A stretch of 45,553 nucleotides of DNA from Defluviitaleaceae bacterium (GTDB lineage Bacteria; Bacillota; Clostridia; Lachnospirales; WQUN01), in assembly GCA_009786535.1 (NCBI GenBank), contig WQRX01000027.1, positions 1 to 45,553 of the forward strand, in the 5' to 3' direction. Below the pieces are notes generated by a model. It saw only the letters and a program-made list of their open reading frames with translations. It was not told the origin of the DNA and did no database searches. A program made the translations under genes and the position numbers. Shown one piece after another: positions 7,976 through 16,347 of the stretch. How positions within the stretch are numbered: position 1 is the stretch's first letter; each line of letters opens with the position of its first letter.

Positions 7976-8926
7976 TTATTCAATATTTTGCACTTGTTCG
8001 CGTATTTTTTCCACTTCGCTTTTTAATTCGACTACCCATTTTCCCAGTTGCTGGTTGGTGGATTTTGAGCCAATGGTATTTGCTTCGCGGTTTAGTTCCT
8101 GCACCAGAAAATCTAATTTACGCCCAATGGGTTCGGTTTCTTCTAATATACTGTCCAACTGTGTTAAATGGCTGGCTAGGCGGGTGAGCTCCTCGTCTAT
8201 GGCGCTGCGGTCGGCGAGTAAGGCAATTTCGGTAAGGAATCGGCTTTCCGCAATTTCTATAGGCGCGGTAGATTCGCTTAACTTGGCAAGCAGTTCCGCA
8301 GCGCGTTCCTTTAATTTTTGCGCATTTTCTTCTACGGCGGCAGGGGCGCGTTCGGAGATTAACGTGGTGAGTTTTTGTATGTTTGCCTGCTTTTCTCGGA
8401 TATCGTTGGCTAGTGCATCGCCTTCTGTTTTACGCATTGCGTTAAAGTTGGTAAGTGCTTCTTCCAGCGCGGCGAAGAGTGTTTCTTCAAATTCGTTTTG
8501 CGTTTCTTTATTATTGTAGGCGGATTCAAATTTTTCAAAGGATACCACATCGGGGTTGCGGGCGAGCAGTTCCAGTTCTGTGTTGCCTGTATTTTCGGTG
8601 AGCATGGATACGCTTGAGCCTGTCCAACCATACTTTTCACGAATTTCTTCAAGCACCTTTACATAGGCATCGGCAAACGTCCAGTTTACCCGCGCGGTGA
8701 TATCACGCTCGGTATAGCTGTCGAAGCCCACCCATACCTCTACCTTACCGCGGGCGATGTCCTTCGCAAGGCGCTTGCGTATTTTATCTTCGAAGGCGTT
8801 TAAAAAACGGGGCAGACGAATGGAAAAATCGCCGTACCGATGGTTTACGGATTTAATTTCGATTTTAAAACGGCGGTCGTAGCGTTGGCATTCGCCGCGG
8901 CCAAAGCCTGTCATGCTTTTGGGCAT
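7976..8926 (-). CDS. yicC: YicC/YloC family endoribonuclease
   Basis: 316 residues. The conserved start PKSMTGFGRGE, the block EIKSVNHRYGDFSIRLPRF and the C-terminal segment containing RKLDFLVQELNREANTIGSK define the YicC family, reported as an endoribonuclease affecting small RNAs. The start at 8926 is chosen because AGGAG lies seven bases upstream and the family motif begins there; the frame stays open a further 23 codons upstream without support. It follows the carboxypeptidase gene by 19 bases and precedes remA by 26, so it is in one operon with both. Confidence 0.94.
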   Translation of the reverse strand: MPKSMTGFGRGECQRYDRRFKIEIKSVNHRYGDFSIRLPRFLNAFEDKIRKRLAKDIARGKVEVWVGFDSYTERDITARVNWTFADAYVKVLEEIREKYGWTGSSVSMLTENTGNTELELLARNPDVVSFEKFESAYNNKETQNEFEETLFAALEEALTNFNAMRKTEGDALANDIREKQANIQKLTTLISERAPAAVEENAQKLKERAAELLAKLSESTAPIEIAESRFLTEIALLADRSAIDEELTRLASHLTQLDSILEETEPIGRKLDFLVQELNREANTIGSKSTNQQLGKWVVELKSEVEKIREQVQNIE

Positions 8927-8945
8927 TGTATGCTCCTTCGTATTT

Positions 8946-10352
8946 TTAAAATCTTCCCCTTGGCATAGAACGCCAGCGTCCATAATTGCGCGCACGGCGG
9001 CTAACGGTTACGGCAATGCTAATGCCAAGTATACCAAACAATGTACCAATTGAGCCAAACCAATACGGCACGGCTTGGCGGGAAAAAATCGCACCCATCC
9101 AGCGGGCGATAAAAAAGTCCATATCGCTGTCGAAGGTGCGTTCCAACACATCGTGAGATGCGTACAGATTTAAGGTAAACCATATTTCGCCTTCAATTTT
9201 GTACGATACGGTGCCTACAACTGCACCCGCTTCAATACCGCCGTAGGGGATACGCATACGGGGGTAATCGACGGGGTTTTCGCCCTCACCTGCGGGGATA
9301 AGCAGCAGCGGGTCATAGGTAATAACTTCTTCCAGCGTATCAAATTCCGCAATGCTTAACAATGCGCGGTGCGAACCTTGGAACGAAGCCATGAAGTAGC
9401 CATCGTCCTCTAACCTTGGGTTGTACAGGGGTATTGCGATATCTCCTTGGGCGTGTTTTTCGCGGAAGGCGAAGTTGGCGAAGCCAAAATCGAGCATTCT
9501 GCGGGTATCGTTCCAGCGCCCCGGGCTTGCCGAGTCGAACACAATCGTAATTAGCCCAAGTCCGTTATGGTACGCCGAAGCGGCGAGGCATTCCCCCGCC
9601 GGGGTGGTGTAGCCCGTGCGCATTCCCGTTACAAAGGGGTGCCCAAAAGGCCCATCGGGCAACATTTGGTTGGTATTTATCCAGTGGAAGTCACGTACAA
9701 GCGCACCTTCGGGCGGTATTTGCCCATATACGCCACTGCCTGTGAAACTGGGCATTGCCACAATATCTGCAAGCAGGGGTATATCCATAAAGGTACGCGC
9801 AATAAGTGCAAGGTCATACGCCGTGGTAAAATGGCGCGTATCATGTAAGCCGTACGGGTTGGTAAAGCGTGTATCCATCGCGCCCAGTTCGCGGGCTTTG
9901 TCATTAAGCATTGCGGCGAAGGCGGATTTTGCATCTTCCATGTAATTCAAGTTAAACCGATTATTGCGTACCTGTACCGTGTGAAGCGCAAGCACCCGTG
10001 CCGATTCATTAGCGCTGCGAATGAGCAGTGACTTTAGCAATACATGTACGCTTACGCTCTCGCCCTCTTGCAGAATACCCGTGGCATACCCCAGCGGCAT
10101 GTTACGAATTTCCGACCCGATTACCAGCACATCGTCCGGGTGTAAATAGTCCAGCACCACGAGAGCGGTCAAAAGCTTGGTCATGCTTGCGGGGTACATG
10201 CGGCGGTGCATATTACGTTCATACAGCACGCGCCCTGTGGTTTGCTCTACCATAATTGCGGCTTCCGTTTGCAAGGCAAGCGGCGGCATAACCGCACCTG
10301 TGAACAGCAAAATTATTATACATGCAAATGTGCATAGTAAAAGCGTTTTCAT
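8946..10352 (-). CDS. D-alanyl-D-alanine carboxypeptidase (PBP5/DacF-like)
   Basis: 468 residues, secreted and membrane-held. It trims the terminal D-Ala of peptidoglycan stems. A signal peptide covers residues 1-30 or so. The active-site motifs are SMTK (Ser56, Lys59) and SAN (112-114); the third motif reads RTG (244-246) instead of the usual KTG. A C-terminal hydrophobic helix (about 435-458) followed by Arg residues anchors it. The start at 10352 is fixed by the signal peptide; the frame is open 144 codons farther upstream, but that stretch contains another small gene and a promoter. There is no ribosome site, and a promoter -10 box ends seven bases before the ATG, so the mRNA looks leaderless. 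It heads the yicC-to-fmt run. Confidence 0.93.
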   Translation of the reverse strand: MKTLLLCTFACIIILLFTGAVMPPLALQTEAAIMVEQTTGRVLYERNMHRRMYPASMTKLLTALVVLDYLHPDDVLVIGSEIRNMPLGYATGILQEGESVSVHVLLKSLLIRSANESARVLALHTVQVRNNRFNLNYMEDAKSAFAAMLNDKARELGAMDTRFTNPYGLHDTRHFTTAYDLALIARTFMDIPLLADIVAMPSFTGSGVYGQIPPEGALVRDFHWINTNQMLPDGPFGHPFVTGMRTGYTTPAGECLAASAYHNGLGLITIVFDSASPGRWNDTRRMLDFGFANFAFREKHAQGDIAIPLYNPRLEDDGYFMASFQGSHRALLSIAEFDTLEEVITYDPLLLIPAGEGENPVDYPRMRIPYGGIEAGAVVGTVSYKIEGEIWFTLNLYASHDVLERTFDSDMDFFIARWMGAIFSRQAVPYWFGSIGTLFGILGISIAVTVSRRARNYGRWRSMPRGRF

Positions 10353-10389
10353 GCGGGTGAGTATACCAAATAAGCCTACAGCTTGGCAA
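10353..10389 (-). promoter_or_regulatory. Promoter with start point at the carboxypeptidase ATG (leaderless)
   Basis: -35 TTGCCA (plus 10384-10389), an 18-base spacer and an extended -10 TGG-TATACT (plus 10360-10365), then seven bases and the ATG. No purine-rich ribosome site can fit in the leader. Confidence 0.6.
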
Positions 10390-10407
10390 CATGGCAATTT
10401 AAACAGT

Positions 10408-10560
10408 TTAGGAAAATCCTTGTAACTCGCTGACCTGCGTTGTGTGTTGCCCGCAATTTTTTTTTGTAAAATAAACGCAGCTTTGGCAATTGCCTGCGGG
10501 GTTTCTGCGATGTAATTCCAACGAAGGTTGCGTGGGCTTGTACTTTTTACATGCTTGCAT
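10408..10560 (-). CDS. 50-residue cysteine-containing small protein
   Basis: A short gene upstream of the carboxypeptidase on the same strand. It begins MQACKKYKPT, has a perfect GGAGG ribosome site six bases before the ATG, and ends with TAA at 10408. Cysteines at residues 4, 25, 28 and 36 (GNCQSCVYFTKKNCG) resemble a small zinc-binding or redox knuckle. I do not recognise the family. It lies 55 bases upstream of the carboxypeptidase start, and the carboxypeptidase promoter lies in that gap. Confidence 0.6.
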   Translation of the reverse strand: MQACKKYKPTQPSLELHRRNPAGNCQSCVYFTKKNCGQHTTQVSELQGFS

Positions 10561-10612
10561 GGGGCGCCTCCTGTTTTTTTATGTAAAGCATTCCCTTTTT
10601 TGTGCGTGTTAA

Positions 10613-10621
10613 TGCTATAAT
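10613..10621 (+). promoter_or_regulatory. Extended -10 promoter for the DUF624 gene
   Basis: TGC-TATAAT, a perfect extended -10, without a good -35. The expected start point is near 10628, just before an ATG at 10629 that opens a 16-codon frame (MFGLCQNYIQKEQVHA) ending in TGA at 10677-10679, overlapping the DUF624 start. Confidence 0.5.
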
Positions 10622-10671
10622 GGCGATAATGTTTGGCTTGTGCCAAAATTATATACAGAAGGAGCAAGTAC

Positions 10672-11442
10672 ATGCGTGATTTTTTTAGTTTAGACGGTGC
10701 ATTTAACAAATACGGCGGCATGTTAGCCGACATGGTAATTGTAAGCCTTATGTGGCTTTTGTTTACGGCGGCAACGCTGGGCATTGCGGCGGGGGCGTCT
10801 ACTGCGGCGTTATTTTACGTAACCACACGGCGTATATCCGACCGCGAGGGCTACATTACCCGCGACTTTTGGGAAGCGTTTAAGGCCAATTTTAAACGCG
10901 CCACCGTTATATGGCTTATCATTTTGGGCATGTTGCTGCTCTTATACAACAACATTCTATTAATCCTGGATGCAGAAGCGGGCGCGTCGGGCATATTTTC
11001 CATCGTTTTGCCTGCGCAGCTCGTTTTCATTGCCCTCATTTTACTGATGAGCGTGTATATTTATCCCCTTATCGCCCGTTTTGATATGGGGCTGGTACAA
11101 GTATGTAAAAGCGCGTTTTTTATGGCGGTACGGCATTTTCTCACTTCCATTACCTGCGTTGCGTTGGTGGTGGGTGTATTATTCCTGTTCTTCCAATTTC
11201 CGCCCTTGCTTATTGTTGCCCCGGGTCTATACGCGTGGCTTGCTTCCATGATGATTATGCGCGTTTTTAAGAAATATCGTCCCGAGATGGACAAAGACCC
11301 CATGCTGGAAATTGCCGAACTGGAAGCCGCCCGCGCCGAAGAAAAACGCCGCAGGGAATTTAATTTAGGAAGCGGGGACAGCGAGGACGAAGAACGGCGA
11401 GATTTTTGGGACGATGTGGAGGAAGAAAGGTCAGAGGATTAA
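10672..11442 (+). CDS. DUF624 (YesL-like) membrane protein
   Basis: 256 residues. The beginning RDFFSLDGAFNKYGGMLADMVIVSLMWLL is split here only by description: FSLDG..NKYG, four or five hydrophobic helices and the central GASTAALFYVTTRR motif match the DUF624/YesL family, often found with carbohydrate-uptake genes and of unknown biochemical role. An unusual highly charged tail (about 40 residues, rich in Glu, Arg and Asp) follows the last helix. The start at 10672 has a GGAG site seven bases upstream. It is a single gene ending at a bidirectional hairpin. Confidence 0.8.
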   Translation: MRDFFSLDGAFNKYGGMLADMVIVSLMWLLFTAATLGIAAGASTAALFYVTTRRISDREGYITRDFWEAFKANFKRATVIWLIILGMLLLLYNNILLILDAEAGASGIFSIVLPAQLVFIALILLMSVYIYPLIARFDMGLVQVCKSAFFMAVRHFLTSITCVALVVGVLFLFFQFPPLLIVAPGLYAWLASMMIMRVFKKYRPEMDKDPMLEIAELEAARAEEKRRREFNLGSGDSEDEERRDFWDDVEEERSED

Positions 11443-11450
11443 ATGAAAAG

Positions 11451-11475
11451 CCTCGGGCTTTGGCGAAGCCCGAGG
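11451..11475. terminator. Bidirectional terminator hairpin; also repeat-family copy R5
   Basis: A perfect 10-bp stem (CCTCGGGCTT/AAGCCCGAGG) with a 5-base loop lies between the convergent DUF624 and MerR genes. T-rich sequence follows on both strands. Read on the minus strand, it is preceded by AAAGATTAAGACC, the same left flank as the repeat copies at 21.4 and 27.4 kb, and by three near-tandem GATTAA units. The MerR stop codon is the TAA within one of them. Confidence 0.8.
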
Positions 11476-11493
11476 TCTTAATCTTTTAATCTC

Positions 11494-14094
11494 TTAATCT
11501 TTCAAAATCTCCAGCACCCTATCTATGCACTCCGCCGCCTCGCGTATTTTTTGCGCGATTTTTGTGCGTCGTGTTTCGTCCTGCAGCGCAGCAAGGGTTA
11601 CATTAAAACCGCCGCCCAGCGCCTCTAAGTCTGCGCCGTTGTCGTTATTCCAAATTTGTGCAGTGCGTGTGTACAGCCGGCTTATTTCTTCTAATTGCGT
11701 CATGTCAGGGTTGAGTTCTTGCGCCTTTTTAAGGAAGCCGTGGCAGCAACTCCCATTGGTGGCAAGCACGCAAATAAAGTTGGTGTGCATGGCCCATGCG
11801 TCAAATTTTTCGGGGGTTATTTCGCTAAACCAGCCGCTTTCTATGGTTTGCGCCCATTGGCGGAAGGCGTTTGCACCAAAATAGAAGCCGGGGGTTTCGT
11901 GGGTGAGTAAATGGGGTAGGTTGTTTATCGCATCGCGGTACATTTCGGCTAGGGAGCGCGTGTGGGTTTTTTCGCCTACGAAAATCCAGCCGCCAAAACC
12001 GCCGCCGAATACATATCCGTTTTCATCTGGGACATCTTTTAGTGCGTCTTCGAAGGTGATGCGCTCGGGTTCGTTTTTGTTGCCTGTGATGTAGAGTAGC
12101 GTTTGCCCGTGTTCCTCGTAGCCTACGAAAACCCCCGCAATGGAGGGGCTTCCCAACCCCCACGAAATGACGGGCACGCCCTTGTCGATGTAGCGCACCA
12201 GCAGTTCGCGGTACATGGTTTTGTTTTTTGCCAGCGCCGCCCCCGTTACGTAGGTGGACGCATAGCCGCACTTTTCGAAGAGCGTTTCACTGAACGCGCC
12301 CATTCCGTCGTGGAAAAAGGTGGAGCTATACGCCTCGCCGCCAAAAATGCGACTCTTAGGGTAGAACTGCGTAAACAAATCGCCGCTAATCCCTGCGAAA
12401 AACCAGTAGTCGTAGTCCGTTTCGCCAAGGCATTCCATCACGTATTTGGCGCAGCCGTTAAGCCAGTAATTTTCGCCGTACTCGTCGGTTACCAAGCGGT
12501 GAATGATGGGGAGCAGGTTGTTGCTTTGTTGGGTTGTCATTGTTAACACTCCTTCTTTGAGTTTAATTTTAGGTTGGGAAAGCTGGGAAATGCGGATATT
12601 TCGGAAATATTTCATGCGCCCGCCGTCCGAGCCGATGATAATGGGCAATGCGTCCTCGTGGGACAAATCCAGGTGCATGTAGGGGAAATTTTCGCCGCAA
12701 TAGCGCACCTCGCCGTTGATAATGCACGCCAAATGCGCCGCGCCAATAATCCACGTAAGGGTATTCCAGCCCTTTTGCACTGCCCCGCGCTTGGGGAAGT
12801 CAAATTCATCGTGAAATAAGGGCTGTCGGAAGCGAATCGCCTCGCAGGAGCGTAAAGGGTCGGCATTCCCGCCCATGTTAATGCCCAGCATTGCGGGGTT
12901 ATGGTCCATAGCGTGGTGCCCGTGGTACAAGCAAATACTGCCCTCCGTTGTGCCGTTGGCAAAGCCCCCTGTGCTATCCTCCAGCCGAAAAGCCAAATCT
13001 ACCCTATAAGGTAATTTTACCTTAACCCCTGTGTCCAGCACGCGGGTACTTATCCAGCCCGTGTATTCTACCTCGTTATTTTCCGTTACGCGGTAGTGGG
13101 GGTTGTTGACAGGGGTTAGCCTGTCTGCTGCCACTTCTTCCGCCCACACCGTGGGGTTGATGGCTTCCAGGGTATCAAGTAAAATTGCTTTAACCTCGTT
13201 GGGTGCGCCGTATAGCGCAGGGTCGGGCAGGCGCTTTTTTACGGGGACAAGCAGCGATACCAGCACGCGCTGCGGGTCGGGGGAGCGCAGCGGTTCGATA
13301 AGTGCTTCGTGGCGCAGCGTGCCTTCGTGGGTATAGTCAATTTCATAGAATTTGTTTTGGTCAAAGTCGGCAAGCATTGCGCGGAATGCTTCGCCTATAT
13401 CATCGTCTAAATACACCTCTGTTGCGGCAAACCAGCCGCCTTCAAACACAAATTCCCGATACGGGTTGTCTGCGGGCAAGTTGTGGGGTGCGCGCAGCAT
13501 TACCACATCGCCCTGCGGGGTTTGGTATTCAAACCGTTCGTGTGTGCCTGATGCGCCTTGGGGAAGGGAGTTGCGCTCTACCCACAGCCAAAACGCTTCT
13601 GTATTTGATATCAAGTAATTTTCCTTTAGCTGCGAAGAAACCATAGGAATGGCGGGTAAAAATATAATGGCGGGGGCAATGCTGCGAGGTTGGCGCACCA
13701 GTCGCCTTTCAAAGCCTTCATATAATAAGGGTAACGCGGAGATTTTTTTTACGCCCTTGCTTAGCATCTCCTGCAAGAAGTCGTTGACCACTGCGCGAAG
13801 TTCTTCCAATTCCGCCACTTCGCGGTCAATGGCGGCGATACGGGCGGTAAATGTTTCCGCCACTATGCGCATGTCCTCGCTTTCGAAGATGCGGATAATA
13901 TCCTTCACGGGGATAAGCATTTTGCGCAAAACAATGATTTGCTGTAACCGCGCGATGTTTTCCTCATCATAGAAGCGGTATTTTTCCTCCGTTGGGCGAA
14001 CGCTTTGCACCAGCCCCACTTGCTCGTAATAGCGCAAGCTGCGCGAGGTTAACCCAAGCTGTGCGGTAAGGTCGGTAATTTTTATCAGCGCCAT
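11494..14094 (-). CDS. Giant MerR-family regulator fused to sensor and C39/BtrH-like domains
   Basis: 866 residues against about 130-280 for ordinary MerR proteins. Residues 1-110 are a MerR winged helix with coiled coil (KITDLTAQLGLTSRSLRYYEQVGLV). Residues about 110-290 look like a GyrI/BmrR-type effector domain (VSLLVPVKKRLPDPALYG near the end). Residues about 300-510 are a beta-rich concanavalin-like domain (RVTENNEVEYTGWISTRVL, FPYMHLDLS). From residue 519 a separate alpha/beta domain follows, with NGCAKYVMECLG near its start, resembling peptidase-C39/BtrH-like folds; this last call is weak. A strong ribosome site (GAAGGAG, eight bases) precedes the in-frame Met519 at 12540, so a 348-residue C-terminal protein may also be made. 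It lies behind a MerR-type promoter with a 19-base spacer. Confidence 0.8.
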   Translation of the reverse strand: MALIKITDLTAQLGLTSRSLRYYEQVGLVQSVRPTEEKYRFYDEENIARLQQIIVLRKMLIPVKDIIRIFESEDMRIVAETFTARIAAIDREVAELEELRAVVNDFLQEMLSKGVKKISALPLLYEGFERRLVRQPRSIAPAIIFLPAIPMVSSQLKENYLISNTEAFWLWVERNSLPQGASGTHERFEYQTPQGDVVMLRAPHNLPADNPYREFVFEGGWFAATEVYLDDDIGEAFRAMLADFDQNKFYEIDYTHEGTLRHEALIEPLRSPDPQRVLVSLLVPVKKRLPDPALYGAPNEVKAILLDTLEAINPTVWAEEVAADRLTPVNNPHYRVTENNEVEYTGWISTRVLDTGVKVKLPYRVDLAFRLEDSTGGFANGTTEGSICLYHGHHAMDHNPAMLGINMGGNADPLRSCEAIRFRQPLFHDEFDFPKRGAVQKGWNTLTWIIGAAHLACIINGEVRYCGENFPYMHLDLSHEDALPIIIGSDGGRMKYFRNIRISQLSQPKIKLKEGVLTMTTQQSNNLLPIIHRLVTDEYGENYWLNGCAKYVMECLGETDYDYWFFAGISGDLFTQFYPKSRIFGGEAYSSTFFHDGMGAFSETLFEKCGYASTYVTGAALAKNKTMYRELLVRYIDKGVPVISWGLGSPSIAGVFVGYEEHGQTLLYITGNKNEPERITFEDALKDVPDENGYVFGGGFGGWIFVGEKTHTRSLAEMYRDAINNLPHLLTHETPGFYFGANAFRQWAQTIESGWFSEITPEKFDAWAMHTNFICVLATNGSCCHGFLKKAQELNPDMTQLEEISRLYTRTAQIWNNDNGADLEALGGGFNVTLAALQDETRRTKIAQKIREAAECIDRVLEILKD
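12538..12560 (-). promoter_or_regulatory. Internal ribosome-binding site and start within the MerR fusion gene
   Basis: GAAGGAG followed by eight bases and ATG (Met519), in frame. This is as good as the start signals of ordinary genes here. It falls exactly at the boundary between the beta-rich domain and the C-terminal domain, suggesting either a second product or a recent fusion of two adjacent genes. Confidence 0.6.
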
Positions 14095-14116
14095 GGTTTT
14101 CGCTCCCTTCCGCTAT

Positions 14117-14148
14117 ATGCTACCACTTGACCGTGCGTCAATGTCAAG
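14117..14148 (-). promoter_or_regulatory. MerR-type promoter/operator with 19-base spacer
   Basis: On the minus strand, -35 TTGACA (plus 14142-14147) and -10 TAGCAT (plus 14117-14122) are 19 bases apart, the over-long spacing that MerR proteins correct by twisting DNA. A perfect 6-bp dyad, CTTGAC/GTCAAG (14126-14131 and 14143-14148), covers the -35 and spacer. Autoregulation of the downstream MerR gene is the natural reading. Confidence 0.6.
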
Positions 14149-14217
14149 GGATACGATTTCGAATTAATTCGTATATTTAATTCAACGTGCATATATATAA
14201 GGAAAAGGAGTGATATT

Positions 14218-15105
14218 ATGGAGTACATACGTTACCACATGCCCCTGTATAACGAATCCGCGGGCTACGATTTTAAAGGACGCAAGCCCACGGGACGCTG
14301 TTTGCTGGAAGAAAAAAACGGCACGGCGAAGCTGTCTGTTTGGGGGCAAGACCTGCGCCCGCAAATCTACTATACCCTATACGTAATTTTTCCCGAAAAT
14401 GGGAAGTTTGCGGGCGTACAAGTCACAAACTGCGCCGCCGATGAAAAAGGAAAAATTGAACTTCGCCGTGAAATTGAGCGCACGGCGTTGCTTGGATTTT
14501 CTGTAAAAAATGCAGTTGCCGTTGCGTTAATCCATAAGGAAAATGGGCGTAACAACGCCCCGCTATGCGGCTACCGCGAAGAGAAAATCAACTGGCTTGC
14601 CAATTTCTACGAAAAAATCGCAGAAAAACCCGCCGCAAAGCCCGTTGAAACACCTGTTGAAAAAGCCATCGAAAAACCCGCGCCACCGCCAAAACCTGCG
14701 CCAAAGCCCAAGCCTGCTCCCCCTCCATCCGCAGCGCATTTTGCCGACCCGCCAAACCTTTCTGCGTTGTCTGCTATTTCTCCGTTTGTGGGCGGAAATA
14801 ATACGGGCATACAGTGGGTGCGCTTCACAAAAAAAGATAAAATCGCCGCGCCCGCTACGCACCCCAACCTTTTTAAGGACCCCTTCGTGCAGGCATCTTA
14901 CAAGGAATATAACCACTTCATTTTGGGCGAAGTCACCGAAGACGAAACAACGGAATATGTCATTGGCGTCCCCGACATTTACAGCGAGGTCCAACGAAAA
15001 AAAGCCGAAAAAATCGGCTTTGCAGAATTCAAATGCTACGAGGACACCACCCCCGCCGAGGATGAGTTTGGCTATTGGTTGATGTTTGTTGGAATAAATA
15101 AATAA
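14218..15105 (+). CDS. DUF6128-like two-domain protein with Pro/Ala/Lys linker
   Basis: 295 residues. The N-terminal part (about 1-140) is a beta-rich module of a kind seen in clostridial proteins (YYTLYVIFPENGKF). A linker at about 145-180 is rich in Pro, Ala and Lys. The C-terminal part (about 220-293) carries HFILGEV..., EYVIGVPDIYSEVQR and FGYWLMFV, which match my memory of DUF6128. No signal peptide or membrane helix is seen; the biochemical role is unknown. AAGGAG lies seven bases before the ATG. It is divergent from the MerR gene and may share its control region. Confidence 0.7.
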   Translation: MEYIRYHMPLYNESAGYDFKGRKPTGRCLLEEKNGTAKLSVWGQDLRPQIYYTLYVIFPENGKFAGVQVTNCAADEKGKIELRREIERTALLGFSVKNAVAVALIHKENGRNNAPLCGYREEKINWLANFYEKIAEKPAAKPVETPVEKAIEKPAPPPKPAPKPKPAPPPSAAHFADPPNLSALSAISPFVGGNNTGIQWVRFTKKDKIAAPATHPNLFKDPFVQASYKEYNHFILGEVTEDETTEYVIGVPDIYSEVQRKKAEKIGFAEFKCYEDTTPAEDEFGYWLMFVGINK

Positions 15106-15118
15106 AAACAATGGTGTT

Positions 15119-15175
15119 GGGGTGCATGGGGCAGAAGCGTGAAATTTTCCGCTTCCAATCGCCCTCATGCACCCC
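15119..15175. terminator. Long stem-loop between convergent genes
   Basis: A 57-base structure: outer arms GGGGTGCATG/CATGCACCCC (10 bp), then GGGC/GCCC with one bulge, then GAAGCG/CGCTTC around a 9-base loop. It lies between two convergent genes. It lacks a T-tract, so it may be a terminator for both strands, a processing signal or a repeat. Confidence 0.55.
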
Positions 15176-15189
15176 GCCCCACCGTATAT

Positions 15190-16347
15190 CTATCCGAAAA
15201 ACGGTGTTTCCGGAGTATTCATCGCCAACCGACTCACTGCCCCTGTAACAGGGTGTATTGTCATGCTAAACAACTCATTAGCCATTGAATGTGCCGTGCG
15301 CTCCTCGCAAAGTATCGCCGCAGTCCACTCCGCAGCAAATTCGCCGTGTTGATTGTAACGAGTTTCAAGCATAAGATAACCGCTCATCCCGTCTATGCAA
15401 AAATTAAATTGAGCGTATATGGCATCTGCAATGTGTATGGCGATGTCTTCAGCCAACATAAATTCGGTCTGCATTACTGCGCTGCCTCGGAAAGATTTCC
15501 TTATTGTGAAGTTGATACCCCGCGCCGAATGAAAAATATCCAGCAGCCCAAGGGTAGGGTCAAAATCAAAATGGTATATAGCATAATCGGAGGGTTTCAG
15601 AAAAAAATTTGGCATCCAACCTATGCGCCCGATGTATTCACCATCCAATACTTCTACGATATGCCACGCCCGTATTGCCACATCAGTGTTTAATGGTATC
15701 GGCAAAAAAGAAAGCGATTCAACTCCGGATACAATTTTTACATATGTGCCCGCGATTAATATACCTTGAATATCCATCGCATTCCATGGTGCAGGGTCAT
15801 CACGAAAAAAGTAACCGGGACTGAGCAGAAGCGGTGTGTCGTCCAGCCTAACCGAAGCAACGCGGTTCTTGGAGAAAGCATTTTTCAACGCCAAATCTAT
15901 TTCATCGCGTGCCCTTGTTAAATCTAACCCTAATGCCTTAATAATGTGTTGCTCACTTTGTTTATCCCATTCATATGGGTATAAATCTGCCAAAAGTGTC
16001 ATTTCCGCTATCCTGCGTTGCTGTTCTTGCATTTCATCGGTAAAATAAAACACCAAAGGGTAAAAATAAGTTACATATCCTTCATCTGCAATTCTTGGTG
16101 CATGTAAAGTTTGTTGTATGTGTTCGCGCCAGCTAAGTCTGGTGACGGCAAATGTACTAACGGGTGTAACGGTTAGTGTGAAAATGAATAACGCAAGCAG
16201 TATCGGATACACCCCCATGCGCCTCCGAATGGGGGACGGGGTAATGCCTTGCGTTGCATTTTTTATTATCCTAGTGCGTAATTCTGCGCTTGGCGTTCCT
16301 TGCATACTGCTTTGCAGGTCGTTGATAATTGACTCATATTGAAACAT
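15190..16347 (-). CDS. Membrane-anchored probable anti-sigma factor
   Basis: 385 residues. A short cytoplasmic part (1-45) is followed by one membrane helix (about 46-70, YPILLALFIFTLTVTPVSTF) and a large extracytoplasmic part without motifs I recognise. The gene overlaps the preceding sigma-factor gene by 14 bases. That layout, sigma gene then single-pass membrane protein, is standard for ECF sigma/anti-sigma pairs, so it probably holds the sigma factor until an outside signal arrives. No zinc anti-sigma motif (HxxxCxxC) is present, so the call rests on context and topology. Confidence 0.6.
   Translation of the reverse strand: MFQYESIINDLQSSMQGTPSAELRTRIIKNATQGITPSPIRRRMGVYPILLALFIFTLTVTPVSTFAVTRLSWREHIQQTLHAPRIADEGYVTYFYPLVFYFTDEMQEQQRRIAEMTLLADLYPYEWDKQSEQHIIKALGLDLTRARDEIDLALKNAFSKNRVASVRLDDTPLLLSPGYFFRDDPAPWNAMDIQGILIAGTYVKIVSGVESLSFLPIPLNTDVAIRAWHIVEVLDGEYIGRIGWMPNFFLKPSDYAIYHFDFDPTLGLLDIFHSARGINFTIRKSFRGSAVMQTEFMLAEDIAIHIADAIYAQFNFCIDGMSGYLMLETRYNQHGEFAAEWTAAILCEERTAHSMANELFSMTIHPVTGAVSRLAMNTPETPFFG

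Noticed and set aside
10613..10621. T-box or riboswitch upstream of the DUF624 gene
   Set aside because: The leader is only about 45 bases, too short for either.
10353..10784. 144 extra N-terminal codons for the carboxypeptidase
   Set aside because: The signal peptide begins at 10352; the extension overlaps a promoter and a small gene in another frame.
12103..12546. A 147-codon plus-strand frame inside the MerR fusion gene
   Set aside because: Antisense to the C-terminal domain; no ribosome site.
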